Source: an uncultured Saprospiraceae bacterium (GTDB taxonomy: Bacteria > Bacteroidota > Bacteroidia > Chitinophagales > Saprospiraceae). From it: a stretch of 64,000 nucleotides of DNA. Under the pieces are notes generated by a model. The model ran no database searches, had not been told where the DNA came from, and was given only the letters and a program-made list of their open reading frames with translations. This document shows positions 46,508-55,391 of this stretch, piece after piece. Within the stretch, counting starts at the first letter, position 1. Each line of letters begins with the position of its first letter. The translations under genes and the position numbers were made by a program. The stretch lies in contig CALLPI010000016.1 of the NCBI GenBank assembly GCA_938015595.1, positions 1 through 64,000 of the forward strand. The letters are read 5' to 3'.

Positions 46508-46542
46508 CAAAAAAAGCCTGCAAGCACGCACTTACAGGCTTT
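46508..46542 (-). terminator. Rho-independent terminator after tRNA-Gln
   Basis: On the minus strand AAAGCCTG (46542-46535) and CAGGCTTT (46520-46513) pair, with an inner AAG/CTT stem, and the hairpin is followed by a run of T. It begins 6 bp after the tRNA 3' end and ends 25 bp before the M16 homologue's start codon. Confidence 0.8.
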
Positions 46543-46548
46543 GTTGGG

Positions 46549-46619
46549 TAGACCCACAAGGATTCGAACCTTGACAAGCGGAACCAAAATCCGATGTGCT
46601 ACCGTTACACCATGGGTCT
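46549..46619 (-). tRNA. tRNA-Gln (anticodon TTG)
   Basis: A 71-nt cloverleaf. Acceptor AGACCCA/TGGGTCT with discriminator A, T-arm CAAGG-TTCGAAT-CCTTG, and anticodon loop TTTTGGT with TTG at positions 34-36, which reads CAA. The CCA end is not encoded. The anticodon stem pairs well except for a T-C mismatch at the outermost pair (27-43). A strong terminator follows. Confidence 0.9.
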
Positions 46620-46754
46620 ATCAGCAATGCGAATACTTCCTACTTTTGGAAGTGCGCGCAAAGATACAGCGATATAGACTTATGATGCAAGCGTAAGACC
46701 GAAAAAAATTTACTCCAGCCATATTTCAGGCCATAAACCTCAGTAGCCCTTGCC

Positions 46755-47582
46755 CTACTTAGCGGCTGCCGGCACTGGTGCATTCAGCAGTTTGCCCAAC
46801 TCGCTGTAAGGTATGGTAAACTGCGTACTGCCAATGGCGTAAGGCCCTACTTCGTAGGGTACGTAGTAGCAGTACAGGCCGTTTGCCGTGAGGCCAAAGT
46901 TCTGCGGCAGGGCAAAGGGGAATACCTCGTCAAATTCAAAGGGGTCAGAGCCATCTTCAGGGTTGAAAAGATCCTGGCGCTCGGCGCGGAAGGCCTTTTC
47001 GGCTATGGCTTTGAGCGCGTTCAGGTCGCTGACCAAGTCTTTCAAGGCATATTGCTTGCCAGTGACAACGTCAAAAGTGCCCACTTTTGCCATGGGGTTG
47101 CCGTGCGGGCCACCGGTGTAGGTGTAGCCTTCCATCTGCAGGGTGAGGTAGCGGCCATCGTTGAGGAGGGTTTTGTGGCTGCATTCTGCCGTAAAGTAGC
47201 TCGTGGCATCGGGCGCTTCCTTGAGGAATTGCCTATGCGTCTCAAGAAAAGACTGCACAGCTTGCTCTACAGGCAATACTTTTTGGGCGTCTGCTTCAGA
47301 AGCATAGGCAAGCATGCCTGAGAGGGTGGCCTCTACCCAGCCTTGCACTGCCTGGCGCAGGGCGTCGCTGCCTTCTTCGATGACTGGCCAGGCGAGTTTC
47401 ACTTCTGCGCAGTTGGTACGTTGATCTTCGGGCAAGGTGCAGCCGGGGCCTTCAGCTTTCTCTAGTGAGGCTGTGCCTACTTTTACCGATCGAGCCTCTG
47501 CGACTGAAGGAGCACGCTTGCAGGCAAACACTAGAGAGGTCAGCAAGGCTAAGCCTGCCATAGTGAGAAGTACATTTTTCAT
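46755..47582 (-). CDS. DUF3298/DUF4163 lipoprotein (RsiV-like extracytoplasmic domain)
   Basis: 275 residues. Lipoprotein signal with lipobox LVFAC at about residue 21. The mature protein has the DUF4163 plus DUF3298 arrangement: CAEVKLAWPVIE early, GYTYTGGPHGNPMAKVGTFDVVTGKQYALKDLV in the middle (about 152-186), and LTANGLYCYYVPYEVGPYAIGSTQFTIPYSEL at the end. The same domain binds lysozyme in RsiV, but most free-standing lipoprotein members have no known job. It lies 42 bp downstream of ung on the same strand, so it may be the last gene of a TetR-ung-lipoprotein transcript. Confidence 0.85.
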   Translation of the reverse strand: MKNVLLTMAGLALLTSLVFACKRAPSVAEARSVKVGTASLEKAEGPGCTLPEDQRTNCAEVKLAWPVIEEGSDALRQAVQGWVEATLSGMLAYASEADAQKVLPVEQAVQSFLETHRQFLKEAPDATSYFTAECSHKTLLNDGRYLTLQMEGYTYTGGPHGNPMAKVGTFDVVTGKQYALKDLVSDLNALKAIAEKAFRAERQDLFNPEDGSDPFEFDEVFPFALPQNFGLTANGLYCYYVPYEVGPYAIGSTQFTIPYSELGKLLNAPVPAAAK

Positions 47583-47624
47583 AAAAAATGGTGGTTGTGG
47601 TAAATAATAAAATAAAGTAATGCG

Positions 47625-48299
47625 TTACGGTAAAGCCCACTGAACCGGCGCCACCCCTTGCTGCTGCAGCCAGTTATTGGCTTGGGAGAAATGCCGGCAG
47701 CCCGAAAAGGCATTGCCTGCCAACGGAGAGGGATGGGCAGCCTCCAATACGAGATGCTTTTGCATGTCAATTAAGGATTTTTTCTTACGGGCAAAATTAC
47801 CCCAAAGCATGAACACAAGCCCGCGACGCTGCTCGGACAAGATGCGAATGACGGCGTCGGTGAAGTACTGCCAGCCAATGGCCTGGTGGCTCTGTGGTTT
47901 GTTGCGTTCTACGGTGAGCATGGCGTTGAGCAAAAAGACGCCCTGCTTCGTCCAGGCACTGAGATCGCCGTGTGCGGGCATGGGTATGCCGAGGTCATCT
48001 CGGAGTTCTTTGTAGATGTTGATGAGCGAGGGCGGAATTTTTACGCCCCGAGGTACAGAGAAGCAAAGCCCCATGGCTTCGCCGGGGTTGTGATAGGGGT
48101 CTTGCCCAAGAATGACCACCTTGACTTCGTGAAACGGCGTGGAATCAAAGGCGTTGAAAATGAGTGGCCCCGGAGGATAAATGACCTTGCCGGCGGTTTT
48201 TTCCTGGCGCAGAAAAGATACAATAGCTTGGAAATAGGGCTGCTCAAACTCTTTGGCCAGTACCGCCTTCCAACTGGGTTCTATTCTGACATCGGCCAT
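47625..48299 (-). CDS. ung: Uracil-DNA glycosylase
   Basis: A 224-residue family 1 UDG from the ATG at 48299. A GTG two codons earlier is possible but less likely. It removes uracil from DNA in the first step of base excision repair. The catalytic water-activating motif GQDPYH is at 65-70 (Asp67), PPSLINIYKEL follows, and the DNA-intercalation motif HPSPL with the second catalytic His is near 185. It starts only 6 bp after the stop of the TetR gene, so the two are very probably cotranscribed. Confidence 0.96.
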   Translation of the reverse strand: MADVRIEPSWKAVLAKEFEQPYFQAIVSFLRQEKTAGKVIYPPGPLIFNAFDSTPFHEVKVVILGQDPYHNPGEAMGLCFSVPRGVKIPPSLINIYKELRDDLGIPMPAHGDLSAWTKQGVFLLNAMLTVERNKPQSHQAIGWQYFTDAVIRILSEQRRGLVFMLWGNFARKKKSLIDMQKHLVLEAAHPSPLAGNAFSGCRHFSQANNWLQQQGVAPVQWALP

Positions 48300-48305
48300 G
48301 AGCAC

Positions 48306-48986
48306 TCAGTTTATTTGAAGAATCCTGAAGGCAAAAAATTCAAGCATCTGCTTCACCTGCGCCAGGTTGTTGTCTGAGCTGCATATCTCAGTAAGAGCGG
48401 GTAAGTGCTGGGATGCATAAATGTGATAATTGGCCATTTCCAGCAAAGTGCTGGCCAGCGAGCGTGGATAGGCAAAGTCTGGTTTGATTTCCAGGATGAT
48501 ATTGGCAATGTCGGCAGCCAGGGCTTTATATACAAGGAAGAAGCCCTGTTTGTTTTCTTCGTCCACCTGCTTAGTGTGATAGGTCTTGGTGCCTTCGGTC
48601 AGCACGATGTGGAATAGTACAGACTCGTCAATATAGTCCACTGCTGTATTCTGACGTGAACTTTCCACAATTTGAGCCAAAGCAATGCGCAATTTTTCGC
48701 ACGGATCATGAACGTTCTGAGTGGCAAAGCCAATCAAGTAGCGCATGCGCTCCCAATACCAGCACAGGATATAGACCAGGAAGTGATGTTTGTTTTCAAA
48801 ATAGCGGTAAATAGAGGCTTCGGTGGACTCAATGCGGGTCGCCAGTTTTTTGAAGGTGAAGTCTTCCAAGCCAAGTTCATTTAGCAGTAAAATGCCGTGC
48901 TGAAGAATGCTTCGGCCTAGCTTAGAGTCCTGCGGGTCGCGCAGGTATAAGTTTGGATTGACTTCAATACGAATAGCAACGCCCAT
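48306..48986 (-). CDS. TetR-family transcriptional regulator
   Basis: 226 residues. The N-terminal helix-turn-helix (about 22-70) reads GRSILQHGILLLNELGLEDFTFKKLATRIESTEASIYRYFENKHHFLVYIL, a standard TetR DNA-binding domain. The C-terminal ligand/dimer domain (about 75-226) is helical and not similar to a known class. It is the first gene before ung. A promoter-like element lies 22 bp upstream, so autoregulation is plausible. The inducer is unknown. Confidence 0.9.
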   Translation of the reverse strand: MGVAIRIEVNPNLYLRDPQDSKLGRSILQHGILLLNELGLEDFTFKKLATRIESTEASIYRYFENKHHFLVYILCWYWERMRYLIGFATQNVHDPCEKLRIALAQIVESSRQNTAVDYIDESVLFHIVLTEGTKTYHTKQVDEENKQGFFLVYKALAADIANIILEIKPDFAYPRSLASTLLEMANYHIYASQHLPALTEICSSDNNLAQVKQMLEFFAFRILQIN

Positions 48987-49008
48987 GTTTGTGTAGTTTA
49001 TGCTGCAA

Positions 49009-49039
49009 CAAATGTAGTGATTCCTGGCATTTGCTCAAT
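49009..49039 (-). promoter_or_regulatory. Putative promoter of the TetR-ung operon
   Basis: On the minus strand ATTG (49039-49036), a 19-bp spacer and TACATTTG (49016-49009), a full -7 match, 22 bp before the TetR ATG. Confidence 0.45.
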
Positions 49040-49063
49040 TTTTTGGCTTTGCCCGACAAACAT

Positions 49064-50332
49064 TCAACGCGCTGCTGCTAGGCAGTAGCGGCAAGCCCGA
49101 TGAGCTGCTGCATTCACTGCCAGCGAAAGCCACAGGTAAACCGCTACACCTGAGCTTGCGCCACTCCACCACTGATGATTGATACCAAACCAGTCGCCGC
49201 CATGTGTGTATAGGATGAGCATACCCATACCCACCCGTGCCAGATCGTACCAGATAAAATGGGGGTTTTGATCGGCCAACTCGGCCATGGCATAAATACT
49301 GACGAAGAAAAACAGCCCATACACAAAAATGCCAGGGCTGCCAATAGCGGCCAGGTGGCCAAAGAAGTGAATCAGCAGTACCAATAGCAGGCTCAGGTGT
49401 ACAACAGTCCAAGTCTTTACCCAGTTGGGTGCGGGCGGGTTGTACTTTTCAAAGCGATACACATCTTCGATTTTGGCTACCGGAAAACGCTCGGCTACAT
49501 CAGCAGGACGCCAGCCGGTAGGCATCCACCAAATGCGCCACTTGTCGCGCCAACTTTGGGTGCGCCAGGCATCTTGCACCAGCAACCACAAGTGCTGAAA
49601 GTTGATCTTGATGGGGTTCCAGGTTCGGACGGGCCGGGTAATGCCATACACCGGTGGTTTGCTGGGCAGTTCTTCCTGAAAAGTACCAAAGAGTTTATCC
49701 CAAATGATGAAAATCTGACTGTAGTTCTTATCCAGGTATTCGGGGTTGATGGCGTGGTGCACCCGATGATGAGAAGGTGTCACAATAATGTGCTCCAGAA
49801 AGCCCATTTTGCCGATGTGGCGCGTATGATACCAAAACTGCGCAAAAAGATGCAGGGGAGCGATGGTAGCGATGACGACACTCGGTACGCCAATTAAAGC
49901 CGCTGGGAGCAAAAAGAAGGTAAACAGGTTAATGAAAGACGCAACGCTCTGTCGCAGGGCGCAAGCCAGATTAAACTCCTCGCTACTGTGGTGAATGAGG
50001 TGCTTGTTCCAGAAAAAATTGATCTCATGTGCCCAACGATGCACCCAATACCCCTGAAAGTCAAGTAAAATAAATACAAACACGTACACCATCCAGTGGT
50101 CGGGCACTTGCCACAACGACAAGTGCTTGACCATCCAATCATAGGAAAGCACGGATATACTCAGCCCAAGTACATCCTTCACTGCATTGGTCAAGCCGGA
50201 ATACAGGCTCGACACCATGTCCATAACAGGTGTTCGGTCTTCGCCTTTGGCAAGCCCATACAGTTTCTCTATGATGATAAGCACAAGGAAAAAAGGAATG
50301 GCGATAAGCAGTACTTGGCCGTATCTTTCCAT
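49064..50332 (-). CDS. Fatty acid hydroxylase/sterol desaturase-family membrane protein, AGMO-like
   Basis: A 422-residue polytopic protein. The di-iron histidine boxes of the family are complete: HRWAHEINFFWNKHLIHHSSE (about 98-118) and TPSHHRVHHAINPEYLDKNY (about 185-204), with a His in FWYHTRHIG between them. The extra C-terminal membrane domain (about 310-415) and overall length resemble alkylglycerol monooxygenase (TMEM195/AGMO) rather than short sterol desaturases. Likely role: O2-dependent hydroxylation of a lipid, perhaps ether lipid cleavage. The substrate is unknown. Single gene. Confidence 0.88.
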   Translation of the reverse strand: MERYGQVLLIAIPFFLVLIIIEKLYGLAKGEDRTPVMDMVSSLYSGLTNAVKDVLGLSISVLSYDWMVKHLSLWQVPDHWMVYVFVFILLDFQGYWVHRWAHEINFFWNKHLIHHSSEEFNLACALRQSVASFINLFTFFLLPAALIGVPSVVIATIAPLHLFAQFWYHTRHIGKMGFLEHIIVTPSHHRVHHAINPEYLDKNYSQIFIIWDKLFGTFQEELPSKPPVYGITRPVRTWNPIKINFQHLWLLVQDAWRTQSWRDKWRIWWMPTGWRPADVAERFPVAKIEDVYRFEKYNPPAPNWVKTWTVVHLSLLLVLLIHFFGHLAAIGSPGIFVYGLFFFVSIYAMAELADQNPHFIWYDLARVGMGMLILYTHGGDWFGINHQWWSGASSGVAVYLWLSLAVNAAAHRACRYCLAAAR

Positions 50333-51087
50333 TATCGTATGTTTATAACTATCATAAAGTCCTAGCTATCAGCGCCTTTACGCAGCTCCCTTGCAAGCCC
50401 GTTTTGGGGCAATACCTCTGCCTCCTGGCAAGAGAAAAAACCTGACGGCTTTTTCTTGTTTGCAAAGAGATCGCCCGCTTTTGTCTGGCAGAGGTATGGG
50501 CGCCGGATACAGCAATTTGCGCTGATGACCCGCATGCCCTCGAAATTATCTGCTCTTTCGCCCAGTATGCATATGGGCACGATTCACTTTTGTAGGTGTT
50601 ACCAGAAGCCTCTGCAATCTGTTGGAAGAGAAATTCTCGTTCATGTATTGCCACATCAGGTGCTTGCGAAAGCATATGTTCTCATGCGTGTACTTTATCC
50701 CGATGATACTCTTCTTGCTACCGTCAGACTGGCAGCTTCTCGATGAGAATGCAGCCGATAAACAGACGGTGTTAGGACGGTCTGAATAGCTCTTGCCTTC
50801 TTCGAGTTCTTTTTTTTTGTAGGCGATCAGTCTCTGGGGTAGAAAGCCCAGTATGGCAATGCCCAAGCCCCGCAATGGAAGACAAGGAGATTTTAGATGC
50901 CTTTCTGTCTTCTATAGGGCACTCAAACACCACGTGATGTATAGAGCTGGCGATTTCCAAAGCGCGAATGGTTTTGTGCAAAGATATGCCATCTTTACAA
51001 ATATACAAAACTCAGCACCGCCAGATTGGAAGCCTCCAGCTTCATACAGCATAAACCAGACACCCACTCAGCTGTTCCATACATGTT
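50333..51087. other. 755-bp region without a convincing gene
   Basis: This is the longest gap in the window. Short frames exist on both strands. On the + strand two neighbouring stretches in different frames look protein-like (about 50440-50597 and 50600-50746, the second containing GREILVHVLPHQVLAKAY), which could be the frameshifted remains of one gene. I cannot identify it. No hairpin or RNA gene stands out. Confidence 0.4.
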
Positions 51088-51990
51088 ATGTTGAAAATAG
51101 CTTTTGCACCCATTTATCGCTATGAACTGCCGCCGGGGCATCGTTTCCCCATGGAAAAGTACGACCTACTGCCTGAGCAACTGCTGTACGAGGGTACAAT
51201 AAGTGCAGATAATTTTTTTCATCCTGAACCTGTTACTGCGGAGACCATTCTGCTAACCCACACGCCAGAATACTGGCACAAACTCCAGTACCAAACGCTG
51301 GATGCCAAAGAAGTGCGCGCCATAGGCTTCCCCATGACTCCCCGACTGGTAGAACGAGGGCGCTACATAGCCGGCGGTACAGTGCAATGTGCCCTGTACG
51401 CCCGGCAGCATGGCATAGCGCTCAATGTAGCCGGCGGCACACACCATGCACATAGTTACAAAGGCGAGGGCTTTTGCGTATTCAACGACATAGCCATTGC
51501 TGCCAACTACTTGCTACACCACCAGTTGGCCAAAAAAATCCTGATCATTGACTTGGATGTACACCAAGGCAATGGCACGGCCGAGATTTTTGCTCAGGAG
51601 CCGCGCGTTTTCACCTTCAGCATGCACGGCGCCAAGAATTACCCCCACCGCAAGGAGCGCTCTGACCTGGATATAGGCCTGCCCGACGGTACGGAAGATG
51701 CAGCCTACCTATCCGTATTGCGCAACACGCTGCCAGCACTAATGGATGCTGTACAACCTGATATGGCGTTTTACCAATCGGGAGTAGATGTACTGGCCAC
51801 CGACAAGCTGGGGCGCCTAAGCCTGAGCATGGCCGGCTGCAAAGAGCGCGACCGTATCGTGTTGAATACTTGTCGCAGCTATGGCGTGCCAGTAGCCGTG
51901 AGCATGGGCGGTGGCTACTCAGAGCGCTTGTCCTGCATCATAGAGGCGCACGCCAATACGTATCGGCTGGCACAGGACATTTTCTTTTGA
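51088..51990 (+). CDS. Histone deacetylase-like (AcuC/HDAC) amidohydrolase
   Basis: A 300-residue zinc-dependent deacetylase-fold protein, probably cytoplasmic. Family motifs: GGTHHAHSYKGEGFCVFNDIAIAA (about 116-139, with the active-site His pair and substrate channel residues), IIDLDVHQGNGTAEIF (about 152-167, with zinc ligands Asp and His), YQSGVDVLATDKLG (third zinc ligand Asp) and GGGY near the end. The short form resembles class IV/HDAC11-like bacterial members. Possible substrates are acetyl-lysine proteins, acetylpolyamines or acyl-lysines. It is followed 7 bp later by a convergent gene. Confidence 0.92.
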   Translation: MLKIAFAPIYRYELPPGHRFPMEKYDLLPEQLLYEGTISADNFFHPEPVTAETILLTHTPEYWHKLQYQTLDAKEVRAIGFPMTPRLVERGRYIAGGTVQCALYARQHGIALNVAGGTHHAHSYKGEGFCVFNDIAIAANYLLHHQLAKKILIIDLDVHQGNGTAEIFAQEPRVFTFSMHGAKNYPHRKERSDLDIGLPDGTEDAAYLSVLRNTLPALMDAVQPDMAFYQSGVDVLATDKLGRLSLSMAGCKERDRIVLNTCRSYGVPVAVSMGGGYSERLSCIIEAHANTYRLAQDIFF

Positions 51991-51996
51991 ATGGCC

Positions 51997-52860
51997 TCAG
52001 TTGCGGCATCCGGCTCGCTTTCGGCCAGCTCTGGAGCGGCTACCCACCAAGCCATTGTCTATAAAATTGTACGACAGCGAAAGTACGGTTGAGAAGTACC
52101 AATCACGTGGGTTATTGTCGCCGCGCGGCGTGCCAGTGGGCACAATGACTGGTTCGCCGCCCTGGAGTTCACCCGAGCGGTTGCCCAGCGCTGCGCTCAG
52201 CTCGCCCTTAGCAGCCAGTAATTCGGGATAGCTCATATAAGTACCACCGACATCATCGAGGTAATCGGTGAAGGTCATACGGGCACCGAGTTCTACACCC
52301 AGGTTGAGCTTATCGGTGATGGCGTATTTTATACCCGCCCCCAGCGAAACAGCCAGCGAAATAGCACCGTAAGGGCTAGGACGGCCAGGCAAGCCCTGGC
52401 CTTCGGTAGCAAGGGGGCGGAGCGCCGTTTTGCGGCCATTGAACACCGCGGCGGGGTTAAAATAAAATGCACCAATGCCTGCAAAAAGGTATGGCGAGAG
52501 TGGGCGCTCAAAGTTGTAGGGATTATAGCCCGGCACATTGAGTTCGCCGATAAGGGCAAGTTCCACCACATCTGCTTCAAAACTTAGGTTGCGCTGGCGA
52601 ATGACATCATCGGTAGCCAGGGCGTCGGAGCCTCTTACACTCAAATAGTTCAACTGCAAGCGAGTGGCGAGCAAGGCGTTGAAATTGTACCGGCCAAATA
52701 CCGCCCCGCTGAAGCCACTGTTGCGCATCAGCACTTTTTGAGAATTCAGGCTTAGGTCTCCAAGGTAATTGGATAAGCCGGCGGCAGCACCAAGCTCCAA
52801 GTATTGAGCCTGCACCAGTATCGGAAATGCCCCCAGGATAAGAAAAATCAGTTTTTTCAT
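51997..52860 (-). CDS. DUF6089-type outer-membrane beta-barrel protein
   Basis: 287 residues with a signal peptide (to about residue 18, ILVQAQ). The mature N-terminus YLELGAAAGLSNYLGDL and the motifs GRYNFNALLATRLQLNYL, PYLFAGIGAFYFNP and LGAGIKYAITDKLNLGVELGARMTFTDYLDDVGG are the usual pattern of the Bacteroidota DUF6089 barrel family. The C-terminal strand (YFSTVLSLSYNF) is followed by a short basic tail. Function is unknown; some relatives accompany T9SS or isoprenoid genes. It is convergent with the deacetylase-like gene. Confidence 0.87.
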   Translation of the reverse strand: MKKLIFLILGAFPILVQAQYLELGAAAGLSNYLGDLSLNSQKVLMRNSGFSGAVFGRYNFNALLATRLQLNYLSVRGSDALATDDVIRQRNLSFEADVVELALIGELNVPGYNPYNFERPLSPYLFAGIGAFYFNPAAVFNGRKTALRPLATEGQGLPGRPSPYGAISLAVSLGAGIKYAITDKLNLGVELGARMTFTDYLDDVGGTYMSYPELLAAKGELSAALGNRSGELQGGEPVIVPTGTPRGDNNPRDWYFSTVLSLSYNFIDNGLVGSRSRAGRKRAGCRN

Positions 52861-52997
52861 CTACTTGGTATAAAATTTGTGGCAATTGCATAAATATTTT
52901 GTCGGAAGTTTGCAGCGTTTAATCTTTTGTGCTGATAGCAGACGTGAACGAAGCAATTGACACAAATATCTTTCAACCAAATCAATTTATAACGATC

Positions 52998-54668
52998 ATG
53001 AAGCAACTTTTGCTACTGGGGCTTGTACTTTGCTTGTGTACAGCCTATGCCCAGAAAGCCCCCAAAGATTGGCAGCATCTTGATCCTCAGCAAGATGGAT
53101 ATCCAGGGCTACGTACCCAAAAAGCCTACGATGGGCCGCTGAAAGGCAAAAAAAGCACTACCGTAGTAGTGGCAGTGCTGGACTCAGGCGTGGATGCCCA
53201 ACATGAAGACCTGAAAGACGTCATGTGGATAAACCCCGGCGAAATACCCGGCAACGGCATAGACGACGACGGCAATGGATACGTGGACGATGTACACGGC
53301 TGGAACTTCCTCGGCGGTAAAAACGGCCAAAACGTGAGCGGCGACAATCTGGAAATCGTGCGCATCTATCGGCAGTTACACGCACGTTTCCAAAATGCCA
53401 ACCCTGACCAACTCAGCACGGCCGACAAAAAAGACTACAAAAAATACAAGGAATACGAGGCCACCATTGCACAAAAGCGCAAGGAAGCCAGCCAAAACCT
53501 GGAGTTGTACAGTCAGGTAGCCGAGGCATTTGAGGCATTGGCAAAATCGTTTGACAAAGACCTCAACCAAGTGACCCTGGAGGACATCAAAAAGCTGAAA
53601 AGCAGCAAGCCCAGCGTGCAGCGCGCTGCTCGCGTAGCTATCAGCCTGATGGAAGAAGGCGACCAAACCTTTGGAGAACTCAAAGTCGATATTGACGAGT
53701 ACGTCCAAAGCCTCCGTAGCAAAGTAGACTACCAGTACAACATTGACTTTAACCCACGCAACATCATCGGCGATAACTACAACGACCTCAATGAACGATT
53801 CTATGGCAATAACGACGTACGCGGTCCTGACGCCAGCCACGGCACCCATGTAGCCGGCATCATTGCCGCAGTACGCCACAACGGCATCGGCATGGACGGC
53901 GTTGCAGACAATGTGCGCATCATGTCGGTGCGTACTGTACCCGATGGAGATGAGCACGACAAAGACGTGGCCAATGCCATCATCTATGCTGTAGATAACG
54001 GCGCCACCATCATCAATATGAGCTTTGGCAAAGGCGAGTCGCCACACAAATCTGCCGTGGACCGCGCCGTGCGCTATGCTGCCAAGCACGACGTGCTGCT
54101 GGTACACGCCGCTGGCAACGACGGCAAGGAAAACACCCTGAACAACAACTTCCCCAACCGAAGTTTTTTGAAAAAAGGGTTGTTTGGCCCTAAGTATGCC
54201 CCCAACTGGATAGAGGTAGGTGCCCTCAACTGGCGCGGTGGCGAAAATCTGGCAGCAGAGTTTTCTAATTATAGTAGTAAGTACGTGGACATCTTTGCCC
54301 CCGGCACTGCTATTTATTCTACTTATCCTGATAATACCTACCGCAGAAATGATGGCACTAGTATGGCTGCTCCTACTGTAGCTGGTGCTGCAGCTGTACT
54401 GCGCGCTTACTTCCCTAAGCTCACTGCTGTGCAAGTCAAGGACATCCTCATGCGCTCGGCAGCCAAACAATCCGGCAATACCATCATACCCGGCGGCAGC
54501 GACTCAGTGCCTTTCAGTAAGTTGTCTATCAGCGGCGGCATCCTCGATCTGGAAGCTGCTGTAAGGTTGGCCCAGCAAACTAAAGGCAAGAAAAAGCCAA
54601 CCCAAAGTAATACCCAGCTCGGCGCAAGTGCCGCCAAAAAGAAAACTGGCAGCATAGTAGTGCCTTGA
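52998..54668 (+). CDS. Secreted subtilase with a long insertion
   Basis: 556 residues from the ATG at 52998, which starts a signal peptide (MKQLLLLGLVLCLCTAYAQ). The S8 triad is complete: Asp62 (VLDSGVD), His281 (SHGTHVAG) and Ser455 (DGTSMAAP). Between Asp and His there is an insertion of about 180 residues, mostly charged and helical (residues about 125-250). It lacks an I9 propeptide and a T9SS sorting domain. The tail is Lys/Thr/Ser-rich (KKKPTQSNTQLGASAAKKK). It is probably periplasmic or envelope-associated. The insertion may be a regulatory or substrate-docking module; members of this type are frequent in Bacteroidota. Confidence 0.9.
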   Translation: MKQLLLLGLVLCLCTAYAQKAPKDWQHLDPQQDGYPGLRTQKAYDGPLKGKKSTTVVVAVLDSGVDAQHEDLKDVMWINPGEIPGNGIDDDGNGYVDDVHGWNFLGGKNGQNVSGDNLEIVRIYRQLHARFQNANPDQLSTADKKDYKKYKEYEATIAQKRKEASQNLELYSQVAEAFEALAKSFDKDLNQVTLEDIKKLKSSKPSVQRAARVAISLMEEGDQTFGELKVDIDEYVQSLRSKVDYQYNIDFNPRNIIGDNYNDLNERFYGNNDVRGPDASHGTHVAGIIAAVRHNGIGMDGVADNVRIMSVRTVPDGDEHDKDVANAIIYAVDNGATIINMSFGKGESPHKSAVDRAVRYAAKHDVLLVHAAGNDGKENTLNNNFPNRSFLKKGLFGPKYAPNWIEVGALNWRGGENLAAEFSNYSSKYVDIFAPGTAIYSTYPDNTYRRNDGTSMAAPTVAGAAAVLRAYFPKLTAVQVKDILMRSAAKQSGNTIIPGGSDSVPFSKLSISGGILDLEAAVRLAQQTKGKKKPTQSNTQLGASAAKKKTGSIVVP

Positions 54669-54759
54669 CTTGCATCTTGCTAAGAGAGCGTCTGCGCGAT
54701 CAGATAATTCCAAAATTAAATTTATGCTTAAAGAAGGCCTAGTCAATTGGATTTTGCAC

Positions 54760-54767
54760 TAACTTTG
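54760..54767 (+). promoter_or_regulatory. Putative -7 element (TAACTTTG)
   Basis: Full TAnnTTTG match 29 bp before the ATG of the barrel protein at 54797. The -33 box is not clear. Confidence 0.4.
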
Positions 54768-54796
54768 ACTCATTGTTTACCAAAAACCTTATTATC

Positions 54797-55282
54797 ATGA
54801 AAAAATTTTTGCTGTTGACAATACTCGGACTTGCCATATGCACCAGTGCCAAACTGCAGGCGCAGGATTACCAATCAGCCGTTGGCTTGCGCTTGGGATA
54901 TCCGCTTGCTGTATCTTACAAGACATTTATCTCCGAGCAGGGTGCTCTGGAAGGCTTTGCGGGTTTTAGAAGTTGGATAGGCTACAGTTGGGTCAGTATC
55001 AATGGCGCTTACCAGCACCACTTCCCCATCAGCGGTGTGGATGGCCTGCAGTGGTATGCTGGCGGCGGTGCAGGTATTCAGTTCTGGAATTGGAAAGGTA
55101 CTGTGCTGGACGACGGCAACACTTCGTTTGGCATTTTTGGAGCACTGGGGCTGGATTACAAGTTTGCCAACGCCCCAATCAATCTTAGCTTAGACTGGAT
55201 GCCTACGTTTTTTATCAACGGCTATCTCAGCGGCTTCGGAGGGGGCTATGGCTCACTGGCTGCGCGCTACACTTTAAAGTAG
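54797..55282 (+). CDS. Small outer-membrane beta-barrel protein
   Basis: 161 residues from the ATG at 54797. Signal peptide to about residue 23 (KLQAQ). The mature part is rich in Gly and aromatic residues in alternating patterns (VGLRLGYPLAVSYKTF, ALEGFAGFRSWIGYSWVSINGAYQHHF, WYAGGGAGIQFW, SLAARYTLK), as expected for an eight-strand barrel. No enzymatic motif. It has its own promoter-like element and a strong terminator, so it is probably a single transcript. Confidence 0.8.
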   Translation: MKKFLLLTILGLAICTSAKLQAQDYQSAVGLRLGYPLAVSYKTFISEQGALEGFAGFRSWIGYSWVSINGAYQHHFPISGVDGLQWYAGGGAGIQFWNWKGTVLDDGNTSFGIFGALGLDYKFANAPINLSLDWMPTFFINGYLSGFGGGYGSLAARYTLK

Positions 55283-55316
55283 CCCACCTCTGATACTTGT
55301 ACATATTTTATTTGGC

Positions 55317-55359
55317 AAAAAGGAGGGGAAACTTGCCCGGGTAAGTTTCTCCTCCTTTT
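55317..55359 (+). terminator. Strong hairpin terminator
   Basis: Arms aaaaggagg.gaaactt and aagtttc.cctcctttt (55343-55359) form a 17-bp stem with one G-T pair and an 8-nt GC loop, followed by gttt. It ends the barrel gene's transcript just before the glycosyltransferase gene. Confidence 0.8.
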
Positions 55360-55391
55360 GTTTACCTTGTGCGCCATTAGCGAAGTCAGAT

